This document shows positions 43,992 to 52,700 of a stretch of 64,000 bases of DNA, piece after piece. Every line of letters starts with the position of its first letter. Position 1 is the first letter of the stretch. This DNA comes from Pedobacter duraquae. Lineage in GTDB: Bacteria > Bacteroidota > Bacteroidia > Sphingobacteriales > Sphingobacteriaceae. A model generated the notes under the pieces. That model did no database searches. It saw only the letters and a program-made list of their open reading frames with translations, and was not told the DNA's origin. The translations under genes and the position numbers were made by a program. The stretch is taken from contig NZ_SNWM01000006.1 of NCBI RefSeq assembly GCF_004362245.1, forward strand, positions 1-64,000, given 5' to 3'.

Positions 43992-46900
43992 TTAGTAGGC
44001 TAAGTTAGGACTCAGCCAGCGTTCTGTATCTTCTATTGACATATTTTTTCGCTGTGCATAATCTTCGACCTGGTCTTTGGTTATTTTATTCAGTCCGAAA
44101 TACCTTGATTGTGGGTGGGCGAAATAAAACCCACTTACAGCAGCCGTAGGATACATGGCGAAGCTCTCTGTTAGCTTAAGGCCAATTTTATTTTCGGCAT
44201 CAAGCAGGTTAAATAACGTTTCTTTTTCTGTATGATCCGGGCAGGCAGGGTACCCCGGCGCAGGTCTGATACCGGCATACTGCTCTTTAATGAGCTCCTG
44301 ATTTGTCAGTTCCTCATCTTTAGCATAGCCCCAATACTCTTTCCTTACCAACTCGTGCATGCGTTCGGCAAAGGCCTCAGCAAGTCTGTCGGCCAAAGCC
44401 TTTGCCATGATGCTGTTATAGTCATCATAGTTTCTTTCAAACTCTTCAACCATTTCATCCACACCGATACCGGTAGTTAAAGCAAAGCCACCAAAGTAAT
44501 CCTTTTTGCCGCTTTCTTGTGGAGCAACAAAGTCGGACAGCGCATAATATGGGTCGCCATCAATTTTTTCAGCCTGCTGGCGGAGTGTGTGGATAGTTAC
44601 TTGTTTTCCTTCTGCCTCAAGTACAATATCATCACCTACCGCATTTGCCGGCCAGAAGCCGATCACTGCTTTTGCTGTCAGCAGCTTTTCATCTACAATC
44701 TTTTTCAGTAAAGCCTGGGCATCATCAAATAATTTCTTTGCCTCATCACCCACATTCTTATCGGCAAATATCTTTGGATAAGATCCTTTAAGCTCCCAGG
44801 TGTGGAAAAAAGGTGTCCAGTCAATATAAGGCACAAGCACATCTAATGGATAATCTTCAAATATACGGGTGCCTGTAAACACCGGTTCGGGCGCTATCAG
44901 ATCAAGGTCAATCTGGAACTTATCTGCCCTGGCTTCTTCAATGCTTTTAAAGCGTTTGTCAGAACGTTTGTTGAGATGCGCTTCGCGCGCTTTATCATAT
45001 TCAGCACGGATGCCTGCTATATAAGCTCCGCGAGCATCATCATTCATCAGGGTGCTGCATACCGTAACGCTTCTGGAAGCATCAAGAACATGGATGGCAG
45101 GTCCGGAATAGTTAGGGGCAACTTTTACCGCCGCATGGATCCTGGAAGTAGTAGCACCGCCAATGATCAACGGAATTGTAAAGCCCTCGCGCTCCATCTC
45201 CTTTGCAAAATGCACCATTTCATCGAGAGACGGCGTAATCAGACCACTCAGTCCAATAATATCTGCATTAATTTCTTTTGCTTTTTTTATGATTTCCTGT
45301 GCGGGAACCATCACCCCCATATCTACGATCTCGAAGTTATTACAGGCCAATACCACACCAACAATGTTTTTGCCAATATCATGCACATCGCCTTTCACGG
45401 TTGCCATCAGGATTTTCCCTGCTGATGAGCTTGCTTTTCCATCCGGATTATCCAGTTTTTCCTGTTCGATAAACGGAAGGAGGTAGGCCACAGCCTTTTT
45501 CATTACCCGCGCAGACTTTACCACCTGCGGCAGGAACATTTTTCCAGCACCGAAGAGATCACCAACGATGTTCATGCCATCCATCAGTGGGCCTTCAATT
45601 ACATGGATTGGTTTAGGGTATTTCTGACGAGCCTCTTCCACGTCGTCATCCAGATACTCAATAATTCCTTTTACCAGGGAGTGCGACAAACGTTCCTCAA
45701 CAGGGCCTTTGCGCCATTCCTCATCGCGAACAATCTCTTTGCCTTTGCTTTTGATCGTTTCAGCAAATTCTACCAGACGCTCTGTAGCATCATCGCGGCG
45801 GTTTAGCAACACGTCTTCTACCATGATCAGCAGTTCTGGAGGGATCTCCTGATACACTTCAAGCATTCCGGCATTTACAATACCCATATCAAGACCAGCT
45901 TGAATAGCATGGTAGAGAAATGCGGAGTGCATGGCTTCCCTAACCGTATTATTTCCACGGAAAGAGAAGGAAATATTGGAAACACCACCACTCACTTTTG
46001 CGTACGGCAGGTTTTCCTTAATCCAGCGGGTCGCGTTGATAAAATCTACTGCATAGTTGTTGTGTTCTTCCAGGCCAGTGGCTACAGTCAGGATGTTCGG
46101 GTCAAAGATGATGTCTTCGGGAGAGAAGCCCACCTCGTTAACCAATATATCGTAAGATCTTTTGCAGATCTCTTTTCTACGTTCAAAATTATCCGCTTGT
46201 CCTTTTTCATCAAAGGCCATTACCACAACGGCAGCGCCATATAGCATTACTCTGGCAGCACTTTCCCTAAATTTTTCTTCTCCCTCTTTCAAGGAAATAG
46301 AGTTTACGATCCCTTTACCCTGAATACACTTTAATCCAGCCTCAATAACCGTCCATTTCGAGGAGTCGATCATAATAGGCAGTTTCGAGATATCAGGTTC
46401 AGAAGCAATCAGATTGAGAAATTTGGTCATTGCCGCTTCCGAGTCGAGCATCCCCTCATCCATATTCACATCTATCACCTGGGCGCCACCTTCAACCTGC
46501 TGACGGGCAACGGTAAGTGCGCCTTCATAATCACCACTTAGAATGAGTTTAGAGAATTTAGGTGATCCGGTGATATTTGTACGTTCGCCGATATTTACGA
46601 AGATGCTTTCGGGGGTTATTGTTACAGGCTCCAGTCCGCTTAACCTTAGGTAAGGCGCAACTTGAACTACAGTTCTTGGCCTGATATTTTTTGCCTTAGC
46701 GGCGATAGCGGCAATATGTTCTGGCGTGGTACCACAACAACCGCCAACAATATTTACAAAGCTATGCTCAATAAAATCTTGAACCAGCGTTGCTGTTTCC
46801 TGGGGCATCTCGTCGTATGCACCAAATTCGTTAGGTAGTCCGGCATTGGGATAAGCAGAAATATAGCAGCTTGCTTTAGCAGAAAGCTCTTCAATATGCG

Positions 46901-47651
46901 GACGCATTTCTTTGGCTCCCAAAGCACAGTTAAATCCAATGCTCAACGGCTTTGCGTGCAGTACTGAATTGAGAAAAGCTTCGGCAGTTTGTCCAGACAG
47001 CGTTCTGCCCGAGGCGTCGGTAATGGTGCCCGAAATCATGATCTCCAGCGTACGGCCTACAACTTTTTCATATTTTTTTATGGCAACAATAGCGGCCTTG
47101 GCGTTTAAGGTATCAAAAATTGTTTCGATCAATAAGACGTCAGATCCCCCGTCAACCAGTCCGCGGACCTGCTCAGTATAGGCGGCCTCAAGTTCATCGA
47201 AGTAAATGGCGCGGTAGCCTGGGTCATTTACATCTGGCGACATGGACAGTGTCCGGTTGGTAGGGCCAACGGCACCAGCTACAAAACACTTGCGATCGGG
47301 ATTAGCAGCCATAAACTCTGTTACAGCTTCTTTGGCCACACGGGCACCTTGAAAACTCAGTTCATACGACAGATCTTCCATCTGGTAATCTGCCATTGAA
47401 ATCCGCTGAGTGCTGAAGGTATTGGTCTCGATGATATCAGCACCTGCCTGAAGGTATTCCAGGTGAATAGCTTTGATAATATCAGGTCGGGTGATGTTCA
47501 GTAAATCGTTGTTGCCCTTAACGTCGCAAGGATGATCCTTAAACCGCGCGCCCCTAAAGTCTTCTTCAGACAGGGTGTAGCGCTGGATCATGGTTCCCAT
47601 GGCACCGTCTATAATTAATATGCGTTTGTTTAGTTCTTCTCTGATGTTCAT
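43992..47651 (-). CDS. metH: Cobalamin-dependent methionine synthase
   Basis: Transfers the methyl group from CH3-THF to homocysteine through methylcobalamin. All four modules are present in 1219 residues: Hcy-binding barrel (about 1-330; zinc Cys in IVGGCCGTTPEH), pterin-binding barrel (about 355-620; NVDMDEGMLDSE), cobalamin domain (about 650-890; DVHDIGKNIVGVVL with the Co-ligating His and GLSGLITPSL), and the SAM-dependent activation domain (about 915-1219; RPAPGYPACPDHTEK). It is preceded by a SAM-I riboswitch and followed by metF. Confidence 0.97.
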   Translation of the reverse strand: MNIREELNKRILIIDGAMGTMIQRYTLSEEDFRGARFKDHPCDVKGNNDLLNITRPDIIKAIHLEYLQAGADIIETNTFSTQRISMADYQMEDLSYELSFQGARVAKEAVTEFMAANPDRKCFVAGAVGPTNRTLSMSPDVNDPGYRAIYFDELEAAYTEQVRGLVDGGSDVLLIETIFDTLNAKAAIVAIKKYEKVVGRTLEIMISGTITDASGRTLSGQTAEAFLNSVLHAKPLSIGFNCALGAKEMRPHIEELSAKASCYISAYPNAGLPNEFGAYDEMPQETATLVQDFIEHSFVNIVGGCCGTTPEHIAAIAAKAKNIRPRTVVQVAPYLRLSGLEPVTITPESIFVNIGERTNITGSPKFSKLILSGDYEGALTVARQQVEGGAQVIDVNMDEGMLDSEAAMTKFLNLIASEPDISKLPIMIDSSKWTVIEAGLKCIQGKGIVNSISLKEGEEKFRESAARVMLYGAAVVVMAFDEKGQADNFERRKEICKRSYDILVNEVGFSPEDIIFDPNILTVATGLEEHNNYAVDFINATRWIKENLPYAKVSGGVSNISFSFRGNNTVREAMHSAFLYHAIQAGLDMGIVNAGMLEVYQEIPPELLIMVEDVLLNRRDDATERLVEFAETIKSKGKEIVRDEEWRKGPVEERLSHSLVKGIIEYLDDDVEEARQKYPKPIHVIEGPLMDGMNIVGDLFGAGKMFLPQVVKSARVMKKAVAYLLPFIEQEKLDNPDGKASSSAGKILMATVKGDVHDIGKNIVGVVLACNNFEIVDMGVMVPAQEIIKKAKEINADIIGLSGLITPSLDEMVHFAKEMEREGFTIPLIIGGATTSRIHAAVKVAPNYSGPAIHVLDASRSVTVCSTLMNDDARGAYIAGIRAEYDKAREAHLNKRSDKRFKSIEEARADKFQIDLDLIAPEPVFTGTRIFEDYPLDVLVPYIDWTPFFHTWELKGSYPKIFADKNVGDEAKKLFDDAQALLKKIVDEKLLTAKAVIGFWPANAVGDDIVLEAEGKQVTIHTLRQQAEKIDGDPYYALSDFVAPQESGKKDYFGGFALTTGIGVDEMVEEFERNYDDYNSIMAKALADRLAEAFAERMHELVRKEYWGYAKDEELTNQELIKEQYAGIRPAPGYPACPDHTEKETLFNLLDAENKIGLKLTESFAMYPTAAVSGFYFAHPQSRYFGLNKITKDQVEDYAQRKNMSIEDTERWLSPNLAY

Positions 47652-47666
47652 TAGTAATTGCTCTCC

Positions 47667-47750
47667 CCGAAAGAAAAATGCTGAATCTTTTTTCAGGCAA
47701 ATCTTTCAGTAAAAGCTTATTCGAAAGTTCGAGGTAGTAGTGTCGAATCA
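47667..47750 (-). promoter_or_regulatory. Probable expression platform of the metH riboswitch
   Basis: Between riboswitch and ATG, the - strand can form CTGAAAG (47709-47703) with CTTTCGG (47673-47667; one G.U pair), enclosing an inner 5-bp hairpin (CTGAA/TTCAG) followed by a T-rich stretch. An ATTCGA/TCGAAT stem is also possible nearer the aptamer. None is a textbook terminator, so the mechanism (termination or initiation control) is uncertain. Confidence 0.4.
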
Positions 47751-47846
47751 CTTATCTTTCAGGACAAATCCCGTAGAATGTAGCACCTTGTAAGCACAGG
47801 TTGCCAAGACTTCGCAGGGTCTAATCCCTCCATCTTTCTCTATAAG
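47751..47846 (-). ncRNA. SAM-I (S-box) riboswitch upstream of metH
   Basis: Read on the - strand, this 96-nt element has the S-box landmarks in order: a closing P1 helix (CTTAT at 47846-47842 with ATAAG at 47755-47751), AGAGA, the GGAGGGATTAGACCC block, GTC-TTGGCAACC, and the GTGCTA box of P3/J34. It binds S-adenosylmethionine in the known family and would shut off metH expression when SAM is plentiful. It ends about 100 nt before the metH ATG. Confidence 0.9.
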
Positions 47847-47851
47847 CACTG

Positions 47852-47883
47852 CAAAAATGCAACAAAGAAAAATCAATTCCAAA
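47852..47883 (-). promoter_or_regulatory. Putative promoter of the metH riboswitch transcript
   Basis: On the - strand TTTG (47883-47880) and CATTTTTG (47859-47852), 20 nt apart, fit the Bacteroidota promoter with one mismatch. The predicted start falls at the first base of the riboswitch. Confidence 0.45.
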
Positions 47884-47960
47884 GAAACAGACGTTTAGGC
47901 CAATAATATTGCAATTTATTGGTGTTTTGAAGAGCTGTTCGGAATTTAATATGGCTGTAT

Positions 47961-47996
47961 ACGAAAAACGGGCATCTGTTAAATCAGATGCCCGTT
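47961..47996 (-). terminator. Intrinsic terminator after the 98-aa gene
   Basis: A perfect 12-bp stem (AACGGGCATCTG arm 47967-47978 with 47985-47996) and a 6-nt loop are followed on the - strand by a TTTTT run. It lies 21 nt after the stop codon of the small gene at 48017. Confidence 0.88.
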
Positions 47997-48016
47997 ATCA
48001 AAGGATTTTTCAATTA

Positions 48017-48313
48017 CTAACTCGTAGCACTATCTATAGCGCGCTGATCTATCAGGGCGTCAACATTGTTCTTATCACCAAATTTATCGGTCTTCTCAGC
48101 AAAGTATTCCAGGATGCCAACGATGGTATCCAGGTTGTCTGCTAAACGCTGATGCATATCCGGCATATCTTTCTCTAATCTTTTATCACCAAGTTCAATA
48201 TTATCGACTTCAATTTTACCAATTTTTTGAACTAGTGCCTGTTGAGAATGTTGTAAATCTTCCAATTCTCTAACAATCTTCTGCATTAATTCGAATTTCT
48301 TTAACGTATCCAT
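48017..48313 (-). CDS. Small helical protein of unknown function (98 aa)
   Basis: An almost entirely alpha-helical, charged protein (MDTLKKFELMQKIVRELEDLQ onwards in short view: KKFELMQKIVRELEDL), probably a coiled coil. It starts at ATG 48313 and has its own terminator. No signal peptide, no Cys, no domain recognised. It may be a cytoplasmic structural or regulatory protein; nothing in its surroundings (MutS-like gene 180 nt upstream) fixes a role. Confidence 0.65.
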   Translation of the reverse strand: MDTLKKFELMQKIVRELEDLQHSQQALVQKIGKIEVDNIELGDKRLEKDMPDMHQRLADNLDTIVGILEYFAEKTDKFGDKNNVDALIDQRAIDSATS

Positions 48314-48494
48314 ATGTTTAGTTTTTACTATTAGAATTTATATGCTAACATGTAAGTACTACCAAATACTCTGCCACAATGTTTCAGATAGTTGTTTTTA
48401 AATGCAGTAATATACTTAAGGTTCTGTAGCTTTTCGGGTACAAAATTCGACGATGCGGATTTGCTTGAGCTGGTTTTGTATTGAGTTAATCTGG

Positions 48495-50225
48495 TTATTC
48501 CGTGTGCTTTAGGTTGTATTTTTGATTCAGTAGTTTGCTTGTTGCCATTGCTTCTTTTACCACATCTGCCGGATACCCGAGTGCCTGAAGGATGGCAATT
48601 CCGTTTTTATTTTTCAGAATGCCCGGTTTGATCAGATAATCGAACACTAAACGTTCTCTTAATGGCTCCGCAGGTTCTTCCAAATGTTCTTCTAAACGCT
48701 CTCCTAATTCTTCTTCAACTATTTTTTCTTCAAAGGAATACGTTGCATATTCATTGCCAAGGAGCTCAGCAAGCTCCAGATCATGGGTAGAAACAAAAGT
48801 GAAGTTCCGCGAAGCGGTCAAATAGGATAGTATCGCTTTGGCTGCGGCTACGCGTTCAATAGTATTTGTTCCTCTGAAAATCTCGTCAATAATGATCAGG
48901 CTGGGCATGCGCGATTCACTTTTCCTGAGAATGTTGAGCACAGATATCGCTTCAGATTGGAAATAGCTTTTATGTTCTTCCAGGTCGTCACTTAGCCGGA
49001 TGCTAGTCAATATCTGGACAAAGGGGGCAGAATAGCTTTTCGTACAAGAGGTGAAAAGTGTCTGTGCTAAAATAGCATTAATAGCGACGGCTCTAATAAA
49101 GGTCGTTTTTCCCGACATATTTGATCCGGTGATCAATGTGCCCTGGTCAGCGGTCACAGTTAAGGAGTTGGCAACACATCCAGGAATTAAGGGATGGTAA
49201 AGGTCTGCCATTTTCATTTCACCGGAACTTGTAAATTCAGGCTTGCTGTAAAAAAGAAGGCTGGTTCTTAATGATACTACAGAGATAGCCATATCTATAC
49301 CACCTACGTATACATATAGGTTTTCAATATCCTGTCTGCGCTCATTAAGCCGGTCTACCGATAATAAGAACATAGCCGGCTCAATCAGGAAAAAGATTTT
49401 CAACAGTTCAGTAAAGGCAAATGCAAGATCGTTGGGATCTGCCGCTGCGCGTTCCTGGAAGGAGATCATGCTTAGTGACTTGTTGAGCTTTGCCAGGCTA
49501 TTGAGGCTACCATTGATATCAGCAGTGCTACCTGGAACAAGCGTATACAGTTTTTTCGAGATATTGATCAAGGCATGTAGTTGCGGAAGGGAGTGTACAT
49601 ATCCCGAGATCTTGCGCTTGTTGCCGTAGTGCAGATACAGGTTAAATAGTGTAAAGGCCAGCGTCAGGAAAAAGAAATACTGATTATGAAGTACAACAGT
49701 GAGGATTACTGCGGCGAGATTAAGCAGTGCAGCAAGTTTGATATAGACACGTAAAAATCCGTTATATAAGGCACGGTACTGCGTGGTAAAAAGTTCCTGT
49801 AGATAGTACGCATTTTTGCCCGATAACGCTAAAAGTTCCAGTTCAACAAGTCTGCGCAGCTTATCATCTGCTTCAAACCTTGAGCTTAACTCGTCTAACT
49901 CCAGCAAATCTTTAGTTGAGCCCTCCGGCATTCTGAGTTTTTGATACAGGTACTGCTGGCCGGGTTTGGAGTTGGTGCGGTCTATATATTCAAACAAATC
50001 TTCTAAATCCAGGTCTTCTACTATGGCATCGGTAAGTATATTATTTCCGGTATTGCAATAGTTGAAGTAGGATGCTATCAGCTTAAAGTTCCGTTCTGAC
50101 TCCAACGGTTTGCCCCATTTATCAATGACTGACTGGAGTTTTTTTGTTCTGTTTTGACTACGACTGTACGCCGTCCAGGCAATAGCAGCACAAAGTATCA
50201 GGAGCAGAACTAGGAGGTAGACCAT
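48495..50225 (-). CDS. Membrane-anchored MutS-like ATPase
   Basis: A 576-residue protein with the MutS-type ATPase domain at about residues 380-560: Walker A GSNMSGKTTF, a Walker B region LIIIDEIFRGTN, and the signature FVSTHDLELA. The N-terminus has a membrane helix (VYLLVLLLILCAAIAWTAY, residues 2-20), and another hydrophobic pair occurs in the middle (about 175-215). Mismatch-recognition and connector domains of true MutS are absent, so it is a MutS-related protein of unknown role, not mismatch repair MutS. The ATG 50225 was chosen because an upstream frame runs into a terminator hairpin. Confidence 0.82.
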   Translation of the reverse strand: MVYLLVLLLILCAAIAWTAYSRSQNRTKKLQSVIDKWGKPLESERNFKLIASYFNYCNTGNNILTDAIVEDLDLEDLFEYIDRTNSKPGQQYLYQKLRMPEGSTKDLLELDELSSRFEADDKLRRLVELELLALSGKNAYYLQELFTTQYRALYNGFLRVYIKLAALLNLAAVILTVVLHNQYFFFLTLAFTLFNLYLHYGNKRKISGYVHSLPQLHALINISKKLYTLVPGSTADINGSLNSLAKLNKSLSMISFQERAAADPNDLAFAFTELLKIFFLIEPAMFLLSVDRLNERRQDIENLYVYVGGIDMAISVVSLRTSLLFYSKPEFTSSGEMKMADLYHPLIPGCVANSLTVTADQGTLITGSNMSGKTTFIRAVAINAILAQTLFTSCTKSYSAPFVQILTSIRLSDDLEEHKSYFQSEAISVLNILRKSESRMPSLIIIDEIFRGTNTIERVAAAKAILSYLTASRNFTFVSTHDLELAELLGNEYATYSFEEKIVEEELGERLEEHLEEPAEPLRERLVFDYLIKPGILKNKNGIAILQALGYPADVVKEAMATSKLLNQKYNLKHTE

Positions 50226-50248
50226 AATAATTGATTTGAAATTGAGGC

Positions 50249-50279
50249 AAAAAAAAGGCCATGCATATTGCATGGCCTC
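50249..50279 (-). terminator. Intrinsic terminator after the BI-1 gene
   Basis: GGCCATGCA (50257-50265) pairs with TGCATGGCC (50269-50277) around a 3-nt loop; the - strand continues with a run of eight T. It lies between the BI-1 stop and the MutS-like start, 24 nt before the latter. Confidence 0.9.
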
Positions 50280-50297
50280 TGTATAAATTAAGGAAGC

Positions 50298-51062
50298 TTA
50301 TCTTCTGTTTCCGAAAATTCTTAATAAGTAAATAAAGATGTTCAGGAAGTCGAGATACAAGGAAAGCGCCCCCATGATGGCCAATTTCTTAGTGTCAGCT
50401 GCAGCGATTGCAGAACCATTTTCTTCAATACCTTCACCAATACGTTTTAGCTTTTGAACGTCATATGCGGTCAGTGCCGTAAAGATTGCGATACCGATAA
50501 ATGCCATAAACAAGCTGAAAGATTCACTTTGAATAAACATGTTTACCAAACTAGCTATAATCAGACCTACAACACCGATCATCAGGATCGGGCCAAATTT
50601 GCTTAGGTCAACATCTGTGGTGTATCCTAAGATTGCCATGATACCGAAAATTCCAGCGGCCGCGGCAAAGCAGCTCACTACAGAAGCAGCGGTGTAGGTA
50701 AGCAGAATGAAACTCAAACTTACGCCAGTTAACAGTGAATATAAAAGAAAGACACCTACCAATGCGTTGAAAGATAGTCTGCTTAGACCAGCACTCATCA
50801 AGAGCACAAGACCTAGCGGCGCAAACATGGCTACGTATCCCAGTATACTCATGCCGCGTGCATTACCTTCTGCATCAAATCTGATGAGGTACGACATAAA
50901 CTCCGGAGTTGATGCCATAAAGTATGCTGCTAATGTCGAAAGCCCTAAAGCAATAAACATCCACAAGAAAACACTGGCAAAGAATTTCTTAGCTACTGTG
51001 CCTGTTTCTGGTTGCACAAAAACAGATTTTTGTGCCCAATCAAAATTATTGTTGTTATCCAT
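50298..51062 (-). CDS. Bax inhibitor-1/YccA family membrane protein
   Basis: A 254-residue polytopic protein with seven predicted membrane helices and the BI-1 family motifs (LGYTTDVDLSKFGPILMIG in the middle, FTALTAYDVQKLKRIG near residue 190-205, and the C-terminal SLYLDFLNIFIYLLRIFG). Family members are linked to membrane stress and calcium or proton leak; function in bacteria is not settled. Monocistronic, with its own terminator. Confidence 0.92.
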   Translation of the reverse strand: MDNNNNFDWAQKSVFVQPETGTVAKKFFASVFLWMFIALGLSTLAAYFMASTPEFMSYLIRFDAEGNARGMSILGYVAMFAPLGLVLLMSAGLSRLSFNALVGVFLLYSLLTGVSLSFILLTYTAASVVSCFAAAAGIFGIMAILGYTTDVDLSKFGPILMIGVVGLIIASLVNMFIQSESFSLFMAFIGIAIFTALTAYDVQKLKRIGEGIEENGSAIAAADTKKLAIMGALSLYLDFLNIFIYLLRIFGNRR

Positions 51063-51111
51063 TTGTGTTAAAATTTATATAAAGATAAATATAAGCTAGC
51101 TGATACAAAAG

Positions 51112-51681
51112 CTATGCCCCAAGTCTTTTTGTCAGAATTTCTTCAACTTTATTAAAGATTTGAAGGGGTTTAAGTGTTCTCCATGCCATTTCGTCAAGCA
51201 GGCCGCCAAAGTTAATATAGTAATCCAGGTTGTTGCTCCTAAATTCCTCAATCACATGTTCCGTAAAGTTGATACCTGAAATCCAGCCATCTTCCACATC
51301 CTGAAACCATTCTTCGTAATAAGAATCTTCCGAAGAGTGGAAGTTCAGTACATTTTCTCCAATCAGAATAAACTTATTGATCCCTTCATCGATCATCAGT
51401 TCCAGGATCTCCCGCTTCAACAACATGATATCATTATTGATGGCATCGTTCCATTCGCCAATCAGCTCAATAATGGTGTAGTTGAGCTCGTAATCTGTGT
51501 ACAACACCTTAAGATAAAGGGTATTTGATCCAAAATCATCCCACTGTGGGTGGATCAGGAAGTTGTATAACTGTTTATCGAAATAAAACTCAGAATATTC
51601 CGTATTGAAAAAAGGGGAACGCTCATCTTCAGCGGCGATATAATCATCGCGCCATTGATAATACGGTTCTATTTCGTGCAT
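51112..51681 (-). CDS. Hypothetical protein downstream of murQ (189 aa)
   Basis: A cytoplasmic-looking, very acidic and aromatic protein (HEIEPYYQWRDDYIAAED at the N-terminus; DDFGSNTLYLKVLYTDYELN in the middle, shown as its first 20). No signal peptide, membrane helix or metal motif is seen, and I do not recognise a family. It begins 7 nt after the murQ stop and is therefore likely cotranscribed; a link to cell-wall turnover is only contextual. Confidence 0.65.
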   Translation of the reverse strand: MHEIEPYYQWRDDYIAAEDERSPFFNTEYSEFYFDKQLYNFLIHPQWDDFGSNTLYLKVLYTDYELNYTIIELIGEWNDAINNDIMLLKREILELMIDEGINKFILIGENVLNFHSSEDSYYEEWFQDVEDGWISGINFTEHVIEEFRSNNLDYYINFGGLLDEMAWRTLKPLQIFNKVEEILTKRLGA

Positions 51682-51688
51682 GGTCTGT

Positions 51689-52495
51689 TTATTTGTGGTT
51701 TGCTTCTACAGCTTTTCTAACACTTCCATAGCGGATCAAAAGGTCGGCAGCATGATCATGGTCGATGTTAAGCTCGTCCATTACCATTTGCGTACCTCGA
51801 TCTACCAACTTATGGTTTGTTAACTGCATATCGACCATTTTATTGCCTTTTACGCGGCCTAATCTGATCATTACGGTGGTGCTCAGCATGTTTAATACCA
51901 ATTTCTGGGCAGTACCAGATTTCATACGTGTGGATCCAGTTAAAAATTCTGGTCCAACAACTACTTCAACCGGGAAATCGCTTGCTTCAGCTACCGGGCC
52001 TCCTGTGTTACAAACAATACATCCAGTCAGGACGCCATGCTCACGTGCAGTATTTAAGCCACCAACAACATAAGGTGTGGTGCCTGATGCTGCTAGCCCT
52101 ACCAGGCAATCCTGGCTATTGATATGATATTCCTGTAGGTCTACCCAAGCTTGATGCGTATCATCTTCAGCATTTTCTACTGCCTTACGGATGGCCTGAT
52201 CGCCTCCGGCAATGATGCCCACAACATAGTCAAAAGGCACACCGAAAGTTGGTGGGCACTCCGAGGCATCCACAACACCCAGTCTGCCGCTGGTACCGGC
52301 ACCGATATAAAATAACCGACCACCGGCCGCCATACGTTTTGCCACAGCATCAGCCAAGCGCTCTATCTGCGGCAGTGCCTGCTCAACAGCAAGAGGTACT
52401 AATTTGTCTTCGTTATTTATGCCTTTCAGGATTTCCAGCACAGACATCTGATCAATGTTGTGGTATCTGGATTCTTGTTCGGTGACTCGTATCAT
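51689..52495 (-). CDS. murQ: N-acetylmuramic acid 6-phosphate etherase
   Basis: Cleaves the lactyl ether of MurNAc-6-P to give GlcNAc-6-P, used to recycle peptidoglycan. It is 268 residues from ATG 52495 (IRVTEQESRYHNIDQMSV); an upstream frame from 52522 adds nine unlikely residues. The SIS domain shows FYIGAGTSGRLGVVDASECP (about 55-74; GTSGR loop) and the catalytic Glu region IAGGDQAIRKAVENAEDD. LTGSTRMKSGTAQK is typical. Divergent from the S41 protease. Confidence 0.95.
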   Translation of the reverse strand: MIRVTEQESRYHNIDQMSVLEILKGINNEDKLVPLAVEQALPQIERLADAVAKRMAAGGRLFYIGAGTSGRLGVVDASECPPTFGVPFDYVVGIIAGGDQAIRKAVENAEDDTHQAWVDLQEYHINSQDCLVGLAASGTTPYVVGGLNTAREHGVLTGCIVCNTGGPVAEASDFPVEVVVGPEFLTGSTRMKSGTAQKLVLNMLSTTVMIRLGRVKGNKMVDMQLTNHKLVDRGTQMVMDELNIDHDHAADLLIRYGSVRKAVEANHK

Positions 52496-52653
52496 ACAGG
52501 ATTTTTTGCTAAAATTCGGCAATTTCTTTTTAATCTAGAAATCATATCGTTCAATCAGACTAACATAATTTGAGATTCTTAAGTTTTAAAAATTGGGAAT
52601 AGAAAAAATCTAATGTAAAAACACAAAAACAATAGCAAATGAATCTGGTTAGA

Positions 52654-52685
52654 TTGTTAATTAACAGGGTAAATTTATAACTTTG
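52654..52685 (+). promoter_or_regulatory. Promoter of the S41 protease gene
   Basis: TTG at 52654-52656 and TAACTTTG at 52678-52685 are 21 nt apart, an exact Bacteroidota consensus. A start near 52691 would put the ATG 52701 about 10 nt into the transcript and excludes the longer frame from TTG 52683. Confidence 0.7.
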
Positions 52686-52700
52686 TACTACAACTACCCC

